From: Dryocosmus kuriphilus
Lineage: Eukaryota; Arthropoda; Insecta; Hymenoptera; Cynipidae
Direction: 5' to 3'
DNA length: 64,000 nucleotides
Assembly: GCA_038277395.1 (NCBI GenBank)
Contig: CM076190.1
Location: forward strand, 247,423,256 to 247,487,255
Part shown: positions 1-11,369 of the stretch, in pieces
Position numbering within the stretch: the stretch's first letter is position 1
How the letters are laid out: each line of letters begins with the position of its first letter
Translations under genes and position numbers: made by a program
The notes under the pieces: generated by a model
Told to the model about the DNA's origin: nothing
The model's input: only the letters and a program-made list of their open reading frames with translations
The model's database searches: none

Positions 1-1708
1 ATTGTCGTTTTCTAGAAAATACTATGAAGAACTACAATAAGCTTTTGCAAATCTCAAATTTTCGTTACTTTTAAAAAAAAAAAAAAACTAAAATAAGCTT
101 TTTTAAATCACAAATCTTCTTTTATTTTTAAATTTGTAACTTCCTAGGAAATATTATAAAAAACTACAGTTAGCTTTTGCAGATCGTATATTTTCGTTAT
201 TTTTTAAAAACATGTTGTAATTTTCTACAAAAGGCTGTGAGAAACTAAAATTAGCTTTTGTAAATCCCAAATCTTATTTTATTTTCAAATTTGTAACTCT
301 CTAGGAAATGTTATGAAAATCTATAATTAGCTTTTGGAAGTGGTAGATTTTCGTTATTTAAAAAAAATTTTTTGTAATTTCCTAGGAAATACTATGAAAA
401 ACTACAATTAGCTTTTGAAAATCACCAATTTTCTTTATTTTCAAAAAAAGTTTGTATTTTTCTAGTAATTATTGTGAAAAACTACAATTAGCTGTTATGA
501 ATCGCAAATTATCGTTACTTTTTTTAGAAATGTGTAATTTCCTGGGAAGCGCCATCAAAAAATACAATTAGCATCTACAAATCACCGATTTTCTTTATTT
601 TTTTTTTAAATCTGTAATTTTCTAGTTAATATTATGAAAGCCTACAATTAGTTTTTGGAAATCAGAAATTTTCTGTATTTTTTTTAGAGGTCTGCAGTTT
701 TACAGGAAATATCGTGAAAAACTGCAATTAGATTTTGCAAATCGCAACTTGTCTTTATTTCGTTTTAGAAATTTGTAATTTTATAGGAAATACTATGAGA
801 AACTACAACTTGCTTCTGAAAATCACGAATTTTCGTGTTTTTTTTTTTTCAATTTTTATTTTTCTAGCAATTATTATGATAAACTACAATTAACTTTAGC
901 AAATCGTAAATTTTTGTTATTTTTTCTTGTAGTTTGTAACATTATACGAAATATTGTAAAAAGATAAAATTAGCTTTTGCAAATCATAAATCTTGGTTCT
1001 TCTTAAATTTGAAACTTTCTAGGAAATATTATGAAAAACTACAATAAGGTTTTGCAAATCGAAATTTTTTTCAATTTGCAATTTTCCAGGAAATAATATG
1101 AAAAACTACCACATGCTCTCGCAAGCCACCAATTTTTTTTATTTTTTAAAAAGATTTTTAATTTTCTAGAAAATATTGTGAAAAACTACAATTAGCTCTT
1201 ACAAATCGCAAATTATCGTTACGTATTTTAGCAATATGTAATTTGCTGGGAAGTACCATGAAAAAAAAATACAGTTACCTTTTGCAAATCGCCGATTTTC
1301 TGAACTTTTTTGTAGAGATTTTCAATTCTATAAGACATCATGAAAAACTACAATTAACTTTTGCAAATCGCAGACTTTGTTACTTTTTTTTAGAAATTTG
1401 TAATTTTCTACAAAAGGCTGTGAGAAACTGAAATTAGCTTTTGTAATTCACAAATCTTCTTTTCTTTTTAAATTTGTAACTTTCTAGGAAATATTATGAA
1501 AAACTACAATTAGCTTTTGCAAATCGCCGATTTTCTTTATTTTTTTTTAAGTTTGTTATTTTCTAGTTCATATTATGAAAAACTACAATTAGTTTCTGCA
1601 AATCGTAAATTTTCTTTATTTTTTTTGTGAGATTTGTAATTTTATAGAAAATACTATGAGAGACTACAACTTGCTTTAGAAAATCACAGATTTTCGTGCT
1701 TTTTTTCA

Positions 1709-1792
1709 ATTTTTATCTTATCTTATCTTATCTTTTATCTTTTTATATTATCTTTTTATCTTATCTTTATTCTTTCATCTTTTAATCTGTAA
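1709..1792 (+). repeat. (ATCTT/TTATC)n microsatellite within satellite A
   Basis: An irregular pyrimidine-rich run of TTATC and ATCTT words interrupts one satellite A unit. It looks like local expansion of the T-rich linker of that unit. Confidence 0.8.
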
Positions 1793-1951
1793 CTTTATAC
1801 GAAATATTGTAAAAAGCTAAACTTAGGTTTTGCAAATCACAAATCTTGGTTCCTTTTTAATTTGTATGTAGTTTTCTAGGAAGTATTACGAAAAACTACA
1901 AATTAGCTTTTGCAAATTGCCGATTCTCTTTATTTTTTTTTAGAGATTTGT

Positions 1952-1966
1952 AATTTTATAAGACAT
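1952..1966. repeat. Target-site duplication of the LINE, left copy
   Basis: AATTTTATAAGACAT at 1952-1966 and AATTTTATCAGACAT at 5400-5414 match at 14 of 15 bases and flank the LINE directly. The word is ordinary satellite A sequence: uninterrupted units such as the one near 1325 carry TATAAGACATCATG. This fixes the element ends at 1967 and 5399. Confidence 0.85.
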
Positions 1967-1988
1967 TTTTTTACATAGGCAGCCACTC

Positions 1989-2038
1989 AATATAATAATA
2001 ACAATAATAATAATTATTATTATCATTATTATTATTAA
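1989..2038 (-). repeat. LINE 3' AAT/ATT trinucleotide tail
   Basis: A run of ATT and AAT triplets directly follows, on the minus strand, the CCT TAA that ends the LINE reading frame; the stop codon sits inside the tail. Trinucleotide tails instead of poly(A) are common in RTE-like LINEs. About 20 bp of unique sequence separates the tail from the target-site duplication. Confidence 0.8.
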
Positions 2039-4995
2039 GGTGTAGCTTTGCGAACTCGGAAGTTCATTGCCTCAGCTACCCAGAACCGCCACGCATCTCT
2101 ATCCTGTGCATCTTCCATCCAGTTTAAATAATCATGTCCTAGCTCTTTTAGACCATCCCTTACGTTTTTCTCCCATCTGTTTCTCTGTCTGCCTAGAGGT
2201 CTCTTACTAATCGGTTTCCCTCTCAAAACTTGCGCCACTGTTCTTTCGTTGCCCATTCTTGCAGCATGTCTTCCTCAGCTTAATTTCCGCGCTTTCATTA
2301 CTCTATTAATATTTACGGCCCCATAGAGTGCATGCAGCTCATCATAATGCGTTTTTTCCAATCGCCAGTCTCTTCGTCTCTTTTGGGACCACAGATTTTT
2401 CTAAGTATTTTATTTTCGAATACTGTAAACCTGTTCTCCTCTCCTTCCGTCAGCGCCTACGTTTAGCACCCGTACATGACAATCGGCATTATTATCGTTT
2501 TGTAAATTCTTACCTTGATGTTTCTACATAACGATCGCGATTTTAGTAATGTATTTGTTGCATAGTAGTACGAATTGCCAGCGTGCAGCCACCTGTTGAT
2601 TTCCGTTTTAATGTTATTGTCGCTTAAACTCACTAGCTCTTTCAAATTTCATATTTCCGGCCATTAGATCCCCCTCTTCAATGCTTTGTTCTGATCTGTC
2701 AATGATCAAGTATTTTGTCTTCGATTCGCTAACTCCTAAACCTATTTCCTTGGCTTTTGTGATCAATATTTCCGCATTTTTAGCTACCACTCCTCTATCA
2801 TCCTCGAGTAAGTCGAGATCATCTGCATATCTCAGAATTTGTATTATCCAATTGAGGGTAGCAACGGACGGCTTCATTTGTACTTCTCTGACCATGTTTT
2901 CTAAAACTTAGTTGAAAAGGATGCATGGAAGCGCATCGCCCTGTTTCAGAACATCGCGGATAAAAACTCTTCAGATAAACTTCCGTTTACGCGTATCCTA
3001 CCCCTACTGCCACTTAAGCAAACTTCGATAAATCTAACCAATTTCCTTGATACATCCAAGAACTCCAGAATCCAGTACATTCGTGCACGTATAATAGAGT
3101 CTTAAGCTTTTTTAAAGTCAATAAATAACTGATGTATTGCTTCATTTAATTCCCATTTCTTTTCTAACATTTGTCTAATTGTAAACATTTGATCGCTTGT
3201 AGACCGGTTTCGGCGGAATCTACACTGGTAATCCCCAATGATTTACTCAGCAAAAGGCGTTAGTCTAATTAAGATTACATTGGTGAGGATCTTATAGCAC
3301 GAAGGCGCAAGTGAAATTCCCCGATAATTGTTACAGTTCATTTTATCGCCTTTTTTAAAAATGGGTATAATAATACAGGTATTCCATTCCTCCGGTGTGC
3401 GTTCTGTTTTTCAGATTGCGCGTATTAATTTACAAATTTGGCTTGTGAGGCGAGGGCCCCCATTTTTTATCAGTTCTGACGGTAGGTCGTCTATCCCCGC
3501 GGCTTTGTTATTTTTCAACTTCTTTATGGACATTTCTGTTTCTTTATCAGTAGGCTTATCAATTAGTACATCAGCGGTGCGGATTTCACCAAGATTAACT
3601 TCAACGGGGGCTTCGCGTACGTTCAATAGCTTATCAAAATAGTTTTTCCATAAATTTAGTCTTTCTGTTGCATCAGCCACTATATTGACATTTTCGTCCC
3701 TCATTACTTCCGTCCTACTTTGAAAGCCTACCCTTATAAAATTGATTCCCCTGTAAAACTCACGCGGGTTATTTTGCTTATTATGCGTGTCTATTGCTAG
3801 TATTTTATTCTTTTTCCACTCCCTTTTCTTGGATCGGTAAAACCTATTTGTACTTTTATTAATCTCGAGATACTTCTTATGTGTTTGATCGCACTTATTT
3901 TGTAAACTAGTTTCTTTGGCCTTCGTTCGCTTTTTAAGCCATAGTTTGCACTCTTCGTCGAAACACAGTTTGGTTTTGGTTACTTTCTTTATACCTATAG
4001 TACTTTTCGCGGCTGTCTTTATCGCCTCTTTCCTATTGCCCCATAGGTTTTCCGGGTCCTCCTCACAATTACCGCTATAGTCTCCCTGTTTTTGGAGAGC
4101 TTCGAAACTATTAGAAATCTTTACTTGATAATTCAATATTTCTGTTAGCATTTTAAACTTATCTATATTGAAACGTACTGCTCGCTCTGGAGGGCTAGTT
4201 TTCTTATTTAACGCTAGTCTAGATCGTAGTTTCACTATCACGAGAAAGCGGTCTGAATTTGAATCCACTCCCCTGTACGATCTTACATCGAGAATGTTTG
4301 TATGACGTCTTCTATCAATTAAAACGTGATCAATCTGATTGTGAGTGATACCATCTGGTGATGTCCAGGTGGCCTTATGTATATTTTTAGGCTTGAAATA
4401 TGTGCTTTTGACAACGAGGTTCTTTGAAGCTGCAAAGTTCATTACTCTAGCCCCATTATCATTACTGACGTCATGCAAGCTTTCTGACCCTATTGTGGGC
4501 CTACACATCGGTTCTTTTCCAATTTTCGCGTTGAAGTCTCCCAATACTATTTTTTGCGTCAAACTTCGAGAACTTGTCAAAAACTTGTTCGATTGTTTCG
4601 TAAAAAAGATCTTTAGTATCTTCGTCTTTGTCCTCGGTAGGGCAGTGCACGTTAATTAACACCTGTTTGCAGAAATTACCCTTTAGCGCAATATATGATA
4701 ACCGGTCGTTAATGAATTGCATATCGACAACCGCTTGCGAAATTCGTTTCTTAATAAGAAACCCGGTACCTAGTTTGCGCCCTTTAGCTCCCCCATAGTG
4801 AAGAGTGTAGTTATCCTTGGAGATTGATGCATACTCGCCAGGCCAGCAGGTTTCTTGAAGTGCTATTAAATCACTATCGTATCTCTTTGCTATCTCAATG
4901 AGTTCGCTAAATCCGCCAGTATTTAGACTACGCGTGTTCAGAGTTCCTGCCTTAAGATATTTTATTGTAGTTGTTCGTTTTTGGAAGTTAGCCAT
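2035..4995 (-). pseudogene. LINE polyprotein: AP-endonuclease and reverse transcriptase, multiply broken
   Basis: The first methionine is at 4995. The N-terminal endonuclease shows LNTRSL, LIALQETCW and GTGFLIKKR. A frameshift near 4565 leads to the next segment (LGDFNAKIGKE, NQIDHVLID). The expected Ser-Asp-His motif reads SDR, so a catalytic histidine is lost. The RT part begins around NNKAAGIDDLPSELIK (about 3450-3520). After a second frameshift near 3400 come WNTCIIIPIFKKGD, NCNNYRGISLAP and LFIDFKKA, with in-frame stops, including one where FDFxxAYD would have tyrosine. The YADD box is at 2818-2829. The C-terminal part has FENKILRKICGP and, after further shifts, GRQRNRWEKNVRDGLKEL and AQDRDAWR, a typical LINE tail domain. 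Normally the enzyme nicks target DNA and reverse-transcribes its own RNA. At least four frameshifts and several stops make it non-functional. Confidence 0.9.
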
Positions 4996-5399
4996 GATAG
5001 TTTTAAGAAAGTCCGCACGTTAGGGATCCTGTTCCGATCGCAGGTGAGTCCGCCGTCCCGGGAGTGATAACTGCCATACCTACCTAGATCTAAGTATGGG
5101 AGCTTTCCGACTTTGACAAGGACCGTGTCAACTTGTCGTCAGACACATTACTCGGCTAGGCAGAACCCACCTATTGCGTATGGACGCGAAAGGGTGAATA
5201 CCCCCAAACCATGGCCGTCGTGTACCTATTTTTTACCAATGTGGGCTCATCACACCCACGACTGGTTCCTATCGCCTGTCCGCGACTGCTTATTCTTGTA
5301 TTCGCAGTTAACCTCAGAAGCTGTTCAACCTCAGGGGCTGTTTCTCTATCCGCAACCTGAGGACGCGCTGCGTAGTGGTGACAGGAACCCACCGAGCAA

Positions 5400-5414
5400 A
5401 ATTTTATCAGACAT
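5400..5414. repeat. Target-site duplication of the LINE, right copy
   Basis: This is the partner of 1952-1966, with 14 of 15 bases identical. The satellite A unit continues immediately with ACTATGAAAAACTAC, so the insertion split a single unit. Confidence 0.85.
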
Positions 5415-7558
5415 ACTATGAAAAACTACAATTAGCTTTTGCAAATCGCAGACTTTCGTTATTTTTCTTTAGACGCTTGTAATTCTCTACAAAAGGCTGT
5501 GAAAAACTAAAATTAGCTTTTGTAAATCACAAATCTTCTTTTCTTTTCAAATTTGTAACTTTATAGGAAATATTATGAAGAACTACAATTAGCTTTTGCA
5601 AATCGTAGATTTTCATTATTTTTTTTTAAAAATTTTGTAATTTTCGAGGAAATACTATGAAAAACAACAATATGCTTTTGCAAGTCAACAATTTTCTTTA
5701 TTTTAAAAAAAAAAATTGTAATTTTCAAGAAAATAATGTGAAAAACTACAATTAGTTGTTACAAATCGCAAATTATCGTTACATTTTTTAGAAATGTGTA
5801 ATTTCCTGGGAAGTACCATGAAAAAATACAATTAGCTTTTGCAAATCACAAATCTTCTTTTCCTTTTAAATTCGTAATTTTATAGTTAATATTATGAGAA
5901 CCTACAATTAGTTTTTGCAAATCGCAAATTTTCTTTATTTTTTTTTTAAAGATTTCTAATTTTATAGAGAATGCCATTCCAGAAAATTTCGAGAAAGGAA
6001 ATTTCTAGGAAATATTATGAAAAACTACAATTATCTCTTGCATATCGCAAATTTACATCATTTTTTTTAGAGATATGTAAATTCCTAGAAAATGCTATGA
6101 GGAACTATAATTAGCTTCCACGAAACGCACATTTGCGTTATGTTTTTTATAAATTTTTAATTTACTAGGAAATACTGTGAAAAAACTGCAATTAGCTTCT
6201 ACAAATCGCCGATTTTCTTTATTCTTTTTTTAGAAGTTTGTAGTTTCCTAGGAAATACTAATAAAAACTACAATTAGCTTCCGCAAAACGCAAATTTTCG
6301 TTAAGTTTTTTTTATAGAATTTTAAAGGCTAAGTACCCCGGGAAAAATGGGGGCTTTAACATATGTTCTGACGCATATATGTACGCAGTTTTTGGCAAAG
6401 TACGATCTAGCGTGTGAAATACTAAGAATGTGAAACCCAGCATGATTTGAATGAAAGTGTGAAAACCCATGTAAAATACGAACCTATAAATGCCTGTTTC
6501 TTGAAATCAAATCACTTTCAGGAAAAAAACACTTTTGATACCAATCAGTAGATGGCCCAAAAACCGGCCTTATTGACCCTTCTCTTATGCAATTTACTAG
6601 GAAATACTATGAAAAGCTGCCATTAGCTTTTGCAAGTCGCCGATTGTCTTTATTTTTTTTTTCAGAAATTTGTAAATTTCAAGGAAATATTGTAAAAAAA
6701 CTACAAATAGCTTTTGCAAATCGCAAATTATCGTTACTTTTTCTAGAATTCTGTAATTTTCCAAGAAAGAATATGAAAAATTACAATTAGCTTTTAAAAA
6801 TCGCAAGTTATCGTTAATTTTTTTAGAAATGTGTAATTTACTGAGAAGTACCGTGAAAAAATACACTTAACTCTTATAAATCGCAAATTATCGTTACTTT
6901 TTTTAGAAGCTTGTAATTTTCTATGAAAGACTATGAAAAAACTACAATTAGCTTTTAAAAATCGCAAGTTATCGTTAATTTTTTTAGAAATGTGTAATCT
7001 ACTGAGAAGTACCGTGAAAAAATACACTTAACTCTTATAAATCGCAAATTATCGTTACTTTTTTTAGAAGCTTGTAATTTTCTATGAAAGACTATGAAAA
7101 ACTACAATTAGCGTTTGCATATCACCAGTTTTCATTACTTTTTTCAAAAATTTGTAATTTCCTAGGAAATTTTGTGAAAAACTACAATTAGCTTTCACAA
7201 ATCGCAAATTATCGTTACTTTTTTTAGAAATGTGTAGTTTCCTGGGAAGTACCGTGAAAAAATATACTTAGCTCTTGTAAATCACAAACTATCGTTACTT
7301 TTTTTGGAAGATTTTTAGATCTAGCTTTCGCAAATCGTCGATTTTCTATATTTTTCTTCGAAAATTTTGTAATTTTCTAGGAAACATTTTGAAAAACTAC
7401 AATAAGCTTTTGCAAATCGCAAACTATCGTTACTTTCTTTTAGATATTAGTCATTTTCTACAAAAGGCTATAAAAAACTGAAATTAGCTTTTGCAAATCG
7501 CAAATCTTCGTTTTTTATATATTTGTAACTTTAGAGGATATATTATGAAAAGCTACAA
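5415..7558 (+). repeat. Satellite family A array, continued
   Basis: Same unit and orientation as 1-1966. Two adjacent units around 6780-7090 are nearly identical over about 170 bp, with repeated TCGCAAGTTATCGTTAATTT and ACCGTGAAAAAATACACTTA, which indicates a recent local duplication of a two-unit block. A 260-bp unrelated segment interrupts the array at 6327-6590. Confidence 0.92.
6327..6590. other. Non-satellite insertion of about 260 bp
   Basis: The stretch breaks the satellite A register and has a different composition (GTACCCCGGGAAAAATGGGG near the left, CCAAAAACCGGCC near the right). No coding frame, clear terminal repeats or duplicated target can be seen. It may be a small non-autonomous element; I do not recognise it. 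Confidence 0.5.
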
Positions 7559-7880
7559 TTTTAATTAAAAAAATTATATAAGAAAGAAGATTTAGAACTT
7601 TTTAACAACTTTAAGTTATGCTGCAGTTTCTAACGAAAATTCTTAGTTTTATTAAAAAATCTTTAGGTAACGAAGAAGATTCATAACTTTTTAACAATTG
7701 TAAGTTATCTTGCTCTCTTTACATAGTAACAATAATTATAATTATAAATAGGGGGAAAGAATTGGAATAAGAATGCAAAATCCACAACGAATTCAATATA
7801 TATATATATAATATTTATTCATGAAAAAAATGTGTTTGTTTCGAACAAAGTTTTGAAGGCAATATTAAGAATTGACTCGC
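7559..7880. repeat. Dispersed unit G and 3' flank of the first duplicated gene copy
   Basis: A+T-rich sequence with AAGAAAGAAGATT, TAACAACTTTAAGTTATG and AATAATTATAATTATAAATA. Related sequence occurs at about 33070-33205, 37655-37890, 45605-45680 and 46440-46657. On the minus strand it lies downstream of the 8228-8631 exon and carries that exon's candidate poly(A) signal. A short (TA)n run lies at about 7797-7810. Confidence 0.65.
7814..7819 (-). promoter_or_regulatory. Candidate AATAAA polyadenylation signal
   Basis: AATAAA on the minus strand, about 410 bp after the stop codon of the 8228-8631 exon. The same signal in the same context occurs downstream of the homologous exon (46628-46633). 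In A+T-rich DNA the hexamer alone is weak evidence; conservation between the two copies is the main support. Confidence 0.5.
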
Positions 7881-7884
7881 AACG

Positions 7885-8215
7885 GAAACAATTATTGGCC
7901 AGGTTGGCACAATACCGGGTCAAACCTGGTGCAATCCTGGAATAAATTTCGTACAATAATGCTCCAAAATTAGCACAATCCTCGGCTAAACTTGACACAA
8001 AACTAAAAAATTTGTAGGTCTAGTCTCGCAAAATCGTGCCTCAAACATGGCGCAAAGCTGGCACAATCCTGGATCAAACTCGGTGCTAGCCTGGCTCAAT
8101 AATGGATCAAATCCGGCGCAAAAATGGATAAATCATGGGTCAAACCTGGAGTAAACCTAGCTCAATAATGGGCCAAACCTGTACCAAACCTGGCCCAAAC
8201 CTGGGCTCGACCTGG
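7885..8215. repeat. Short tandem repeat, about 20-24 bp unit
   Basis: Irregular tandem copies of words such as CTGGCACAATCCTGGATCAAA and AAACCTGGCGCAAA. The array ends a few bases beyond the stop codon of the minus-strand exon, so it would lie in its 3' UTR. A homologous array stands in the same place beside the second exon copy (49440-49710). Confidence 0.85.
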
Positions 8216-8227
8216 TTGTTTTTTAGC

Positions 8228-8631
8228 CTAGTTTGGATAAGGTAGAACTTGATTATTATCAGGACGACCTTTTCGAAACATGTGGATAGTCATTCTCTGC
8301 AAGGCACTCTCGGCATAGTAAATGTTTTCTTCCTCCAAATATTCGGTAAAGAACCGCAGATTTAGAGGATCCCCAGCCGGAATTGGTACATGGTAGTTGT
8401 CTTTAGCGCGTATCTTAAATCTTTGATAGGGATCCGCTCTAGTATTCAGGAATGGACACAATTCAAAATGAATAATTGCACCAATGATGTACTTGTTATC
8501 TCTTTCCCCCTCTACTGCTACCTTAAAAGGGCCGTCTGGTAAAACTCGACGTCCGTGTGGATGTTCTTGGTAGTGTTGAGCATCAAGATGGAAGGAGGGG
8601 GTTGGCAGCTCACATGAGTGCAAAACTAGTT
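8228..8631 (-). CDS. Terminal exon of an unidentified protein, copy 1
   Basis: An open frame of 133 codons ends in TAG at 8228. It starts at a minus-strand acceptor (a pyrimidine-rich stretch, then TTTTGCAG at 8632 upward) with two leftover bases (AA). No ATG is needed at the start, since upstream exons are presumed at higher coordinates. Residues include LPTPSFHLDAQHY, GPFKVAVEGERDNKYIIGA, PYQRFKIRAKDN, VPIPAGDPLNLRFF and EYLEEENIYYAESALQRM. No signal peptide or membrane segment is visible, and I recognise no family. A homologue with exactly the same exon length, acceptor and downstream AATAAA is at 49716-50119, about 74% identical in protein by my count. That supports a real exon over a chance ORF, but the rest of the gene is not identifiable here. 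Confidence 0.6.
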
Positions 8632-8690
8632 CTGCAAAAAGAAAGTATTTTTAGGGAAGTAAAAGAATTTCGAAATATTTGAAGAGAGAT
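8632..8690 (-). other. Intron 3' end conserved with copy 2
   Basis: GAAAGTATTTTTAG and AAAAGAATTTCG follow the exon on the plus strand and match 50120-50180. Homology to copy 2 continues, fading, to about 8815 (copy 2 to about 50290), beyond which satellite B begins. If the exon is real, this is the 3' part of the last intron. Confidence 0.5.
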
Positions 8691-9058
8691 TTTAGAAGTT
8701 TTCCAGGATTTCTGAGAACTGTGATTTTGATGGACTTCAAAGAATTCTGAAGATTCCAAGGATTCCAGGGAACTCTAATTCTAATTTTAAAGAGTTTTGA
8801 GGAATTCCGAGGAATTTAATTAATTGGAGAAGTCTAAAGAATTTAAAATAATCAATTCAATTCGAGGATTAGAGCAAATTCACAGAAGATCATCAAATTC
8901 ATTGAATTTAGGGAATTTGATGAATCCGAAGGATCTGAAGTCTTTCAGGTAAACCGGCGAATTCAAAGAAACTAAATTAACTGGAGACATTCAGAGATAT
9001 AAAAGGAAGCCATTGAGTTCGAGAAATACAACAAATTCAGAGATATTCAACGAATTCG
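8690..9058 (+). repeat. Satellite family B array (short block)
   Basis: Diverged units of about 155-158 bp with the words TTTAATTAATTGGAGAA, TCAATTCGAGGA, CAAATTCACAGAA and AATTCAACGAATTCGTG. The block ends at the outer edge of the palindromic element at 9059 and resumes on its far side at 18426 in the same orientation, so the palindrome sits inside a B array. Confidence 0.8.
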
Positions 9059-9599
9059 TGAGGTCCATGTCACTGCCCCCCCCCCCCCCCTCATAAGTTG
9101 GACATGTGCCCATATGGATTCAAGTGCTCTCCAAATGCACCCAAATGCACCACCAATTAAACTTTTTGCGCCACAAAACCAAGGGAGTTAATGGCGGGGT
9201 TACGGGGGGGGGGGGGGGGGGGGGGTTGTAACATGCTCCCCCCCAATTTAAAAAATACCACTTTTAATTATGCCATTTTGTAGTACTCCAAATGCGCTCA
9301 AATGCACCACCAATACAAAGTTTTGCACCCCAACGATGACCGAGTTACAAGCGATGAAAGAGTGGGGGGGGGGGGGAGCTGGTGAAAGTTTCGTCAATAA
9401 TAAAATTTTTAAGAAAACTCGATGATCGACTTTCTTAGTTTCAAATGCGCTATTATGAACCACCGATTAAACATTTTTCGCCAGTAGATTGTGCCGGTTA
9501 ATAATTTGTGGCAAATGTTGGGGGGGGGGGGGGGGGGGGGGGAAGGGCTGGTGCCACGCTGGGGTTAAATTCTTCCTGTTGATATTAAAATGAATTATT

Positions 9600-9840
9600 T
9601 CGATATAAATCTATTCGAATTCAAATGCGCTCAAATGCACAACCAGAAAATTTCAAATATATTTATAATTGCGTCAGATATCGACACATAACACTAATCA
9701 AAGTGGTGACCAAGGACAAACGTTAATTTCTCAAAATTACATAAAATAAGATCGAAAACGGCTATTTAGACTAAGTTTCAAATGCGCTCAAATGCACTTG
9801 TTAAAAAAAATTCCTAATGCCATCGAACACCGGATTTTGC
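9600..9840. repeat. CAAATGCGCTCAAATGCACC short repeats
   Basis: The words AAATGCGCTCAAATGCAC and ACCACCAA recur many times across 9120-9840. Their reverse complements (GGTGCATTTGAGCGCATTTG) recur across 17245-18365. Spacing is irregular, and each copy separates different arm segments of the palindrome. Confidence 0.75.
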
Positions 9841-10377
9841 ATGCACATCAGGTGGGGGTTTGATGACAAGGTGTTTACAATGCGTGTGAACTTGTACCCC
9901 CCACTATCAAAATTTTTAATTTTTTTTAAGAGTTCTGACTTCCTTTAGGATAGTTCTAGAGTTCCTGATAAGTTTTGAAAACAGTTCTAGCGATTAATAG
10001 GTAAAAAAAAAAAAAAAAAAACGGTTTTTAAAAATGGGGGGCTAAGTTCACGCTCCCCGCCACTTTTGAAAAACTCATTTTTTCTTTAGAGTTCTGAGTA
10101 GATTTAGCATAGTTCTAGAGTTCCTGATGATTTTCGAAAATAGTTCTGGCGAATTGACCCAAAAAAAAAATTTTCGAAAAAAATACCTGTCCCCCCCACT
10201 TTTTTTCAATCCAATTTTTCGTTGCACCATCTTTTTTTGGCTAATGAGTTCTAGAGTTCTACATGAAAAAAATTTCGAAAAATTAAAAAGTTTAAAAGTT
10301 ACAACATTTTGAAAATTGTAACACCAGCCGAAATTTTTCGTCAAATGTTCAAGAGTTCTGATGACAGTTCTGCCCCC

Positions 10378-10850
10378 CCCCCCCCCCCCCCAAAAGAGTT
10401 CTATCGAAAAGAACCATACCATTTTTCGAACAACTCAAAATCCAAAGAGCTACGGGCCTCTAAAGATACCCAAAAATTTTTATTTTCAAAATTCTGAGAG
10501 TTCCAGGAGTTCTGATGAGAGTTCTGTTCCTCCCCCAAAGAGTTCTATCGAAAAGTCTCATACCATTTTTCGATCGACTGAAAAACCAAAAAGCTACGGG
10601 ACTCTAAAGTTACCAAAACATTTCGAGTTTCAAAATTTTGAGAGTTCTGGGAGTTCTGATGAGAGTTCTGTTCCTCCCCCAAAGAGTTCTATCGAAAAGT
10701 CCTATACCATTTTTCGATCAACTCAAAAACCAAAAAGCTACGGGACTCTAAAGTTACCAAAACATTTCGAATTTCAAAATTTTGAGAGTTCCGGGAGTTC
10801 TGATGAGAGTTCTGTTCCCCCCAGAAGAATTCTATCGAAAAGTCCTATCA
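10378..10850 (+). repeat. 144-bp tandem repeat, left arm
   Basis: About three and a half units. Successive copies of the TTCCTCCCCC word start at 10527 and 10671, with TTCCCCCC at 10815, exactly 144 bp apart. Because 144 is divisible by three, a frame of 164 codons stays open across the block, repeating a 48-residue motif with PPPKSSIEKS, TIFRSTQKPKSYGTLKLP and FESSGSSDESSV. The right-arm copies have spacings of about 143-146 bp and would not keep one frame, so I treat this as repeat rather than gene. Confidence 0.85.
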
Positions 10851-10858
10851 GTTAAATA

Positions 10859-11337
10859 CATATTTTGTGCATCTCGCATATTTTAGCCCGAAAATGGATT
10901 TTTTGATTTTGTAAAAACTGTTTTTGATGGATAAAACCATTTTGATGGATTAAAACCAAAACCGTACGCTTAATCAAAAAATAGTTTAAACAAAATTTGT
11001 AGATCTTTCTGAGCTGAACAACTTTCGTTATTACCATTTTTTTCATATCTTGATTATTTTGGCGGGAAACCACAGTTTTTTATTTTTAATAACGTTTTCT
11101 CTAATAAAACAAAAACCTTGCATTTTATCAAAAAACGGTTGGAACAAAATTGGTAGATTTTTTTTTAGATGAACAATTTTTTTACATTCTCATCAGAGAA
11201 GGTATTAGATTTATGTAAAATTTGACTTTCGCGGATTTCATGAAATCTCCACATTTTGAGACCCCCTGAGGCAGAAAAAAAAAGGTTTTTACGACCGTGT
11301 CTGTCTGTCTGCTGTCGTCGTTGTCGTCGTTGTCGTC

Positions 11338-11369
<32 letters not shown>

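Larger units (their letters stand above)
1..1966 (+). repeat. Satellite family A array
   Basis: Tandem, diverged units of about 75-85 bp. Each contains the words AAAAACTACAATTAGC, TTTTGCAAATCGCAAA, TTTTCGTTA and AATTTGTAATTTTCTAGG, separated by variable T-runs. Units differ by substitutions and by T-run length. Short open frames occur by chance and are not conserved from unit to unit, so I call no gene here. The array is cut at 1966 by the LINE and resumes at 5415 in the same orientation. Confidence 0.93.
1967..5399 (-). mobile_element. RTE-type non-LTR retrotransposon (LINE), decayed
   Basis: The element is about 3.4 kb on the minus strand, bounded by a 15-bp target-site duplication and ending 3' in an AAT-type trinucleotide tail. 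The order is endonuclease, reverse transcriptase, then a C-terminal domain, all in one polyprotein as in RTE and related clades. A roughly 400-bp G+C-richer leader (4996-5399) precedes the first methionine and may be a 5' UTR. Several frameshifts and stops mean it is dead. The RTE assignment is inferred from the single-ORF layout, a size near 3.3 kb and the short-repeat tail; a Jockey- or CR1-like clade is possible. Confidence 0.88.

Noticed and set aside
1..1966. Short open frames across the satellite A arrays (for example 1243-1431, 6597-7027, 22515-22850, 29223-29531)
   Set aside because: They follow the repeat unit, change frame with each indel, have no motif and are not shared between neighbouring units.
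5113..5421. Plus-strand 102-codon frame in the LINE leader
   Set aside because: It is antisense to the LINE 5' region, runs across the target-site duplication into satellite and has no motif.
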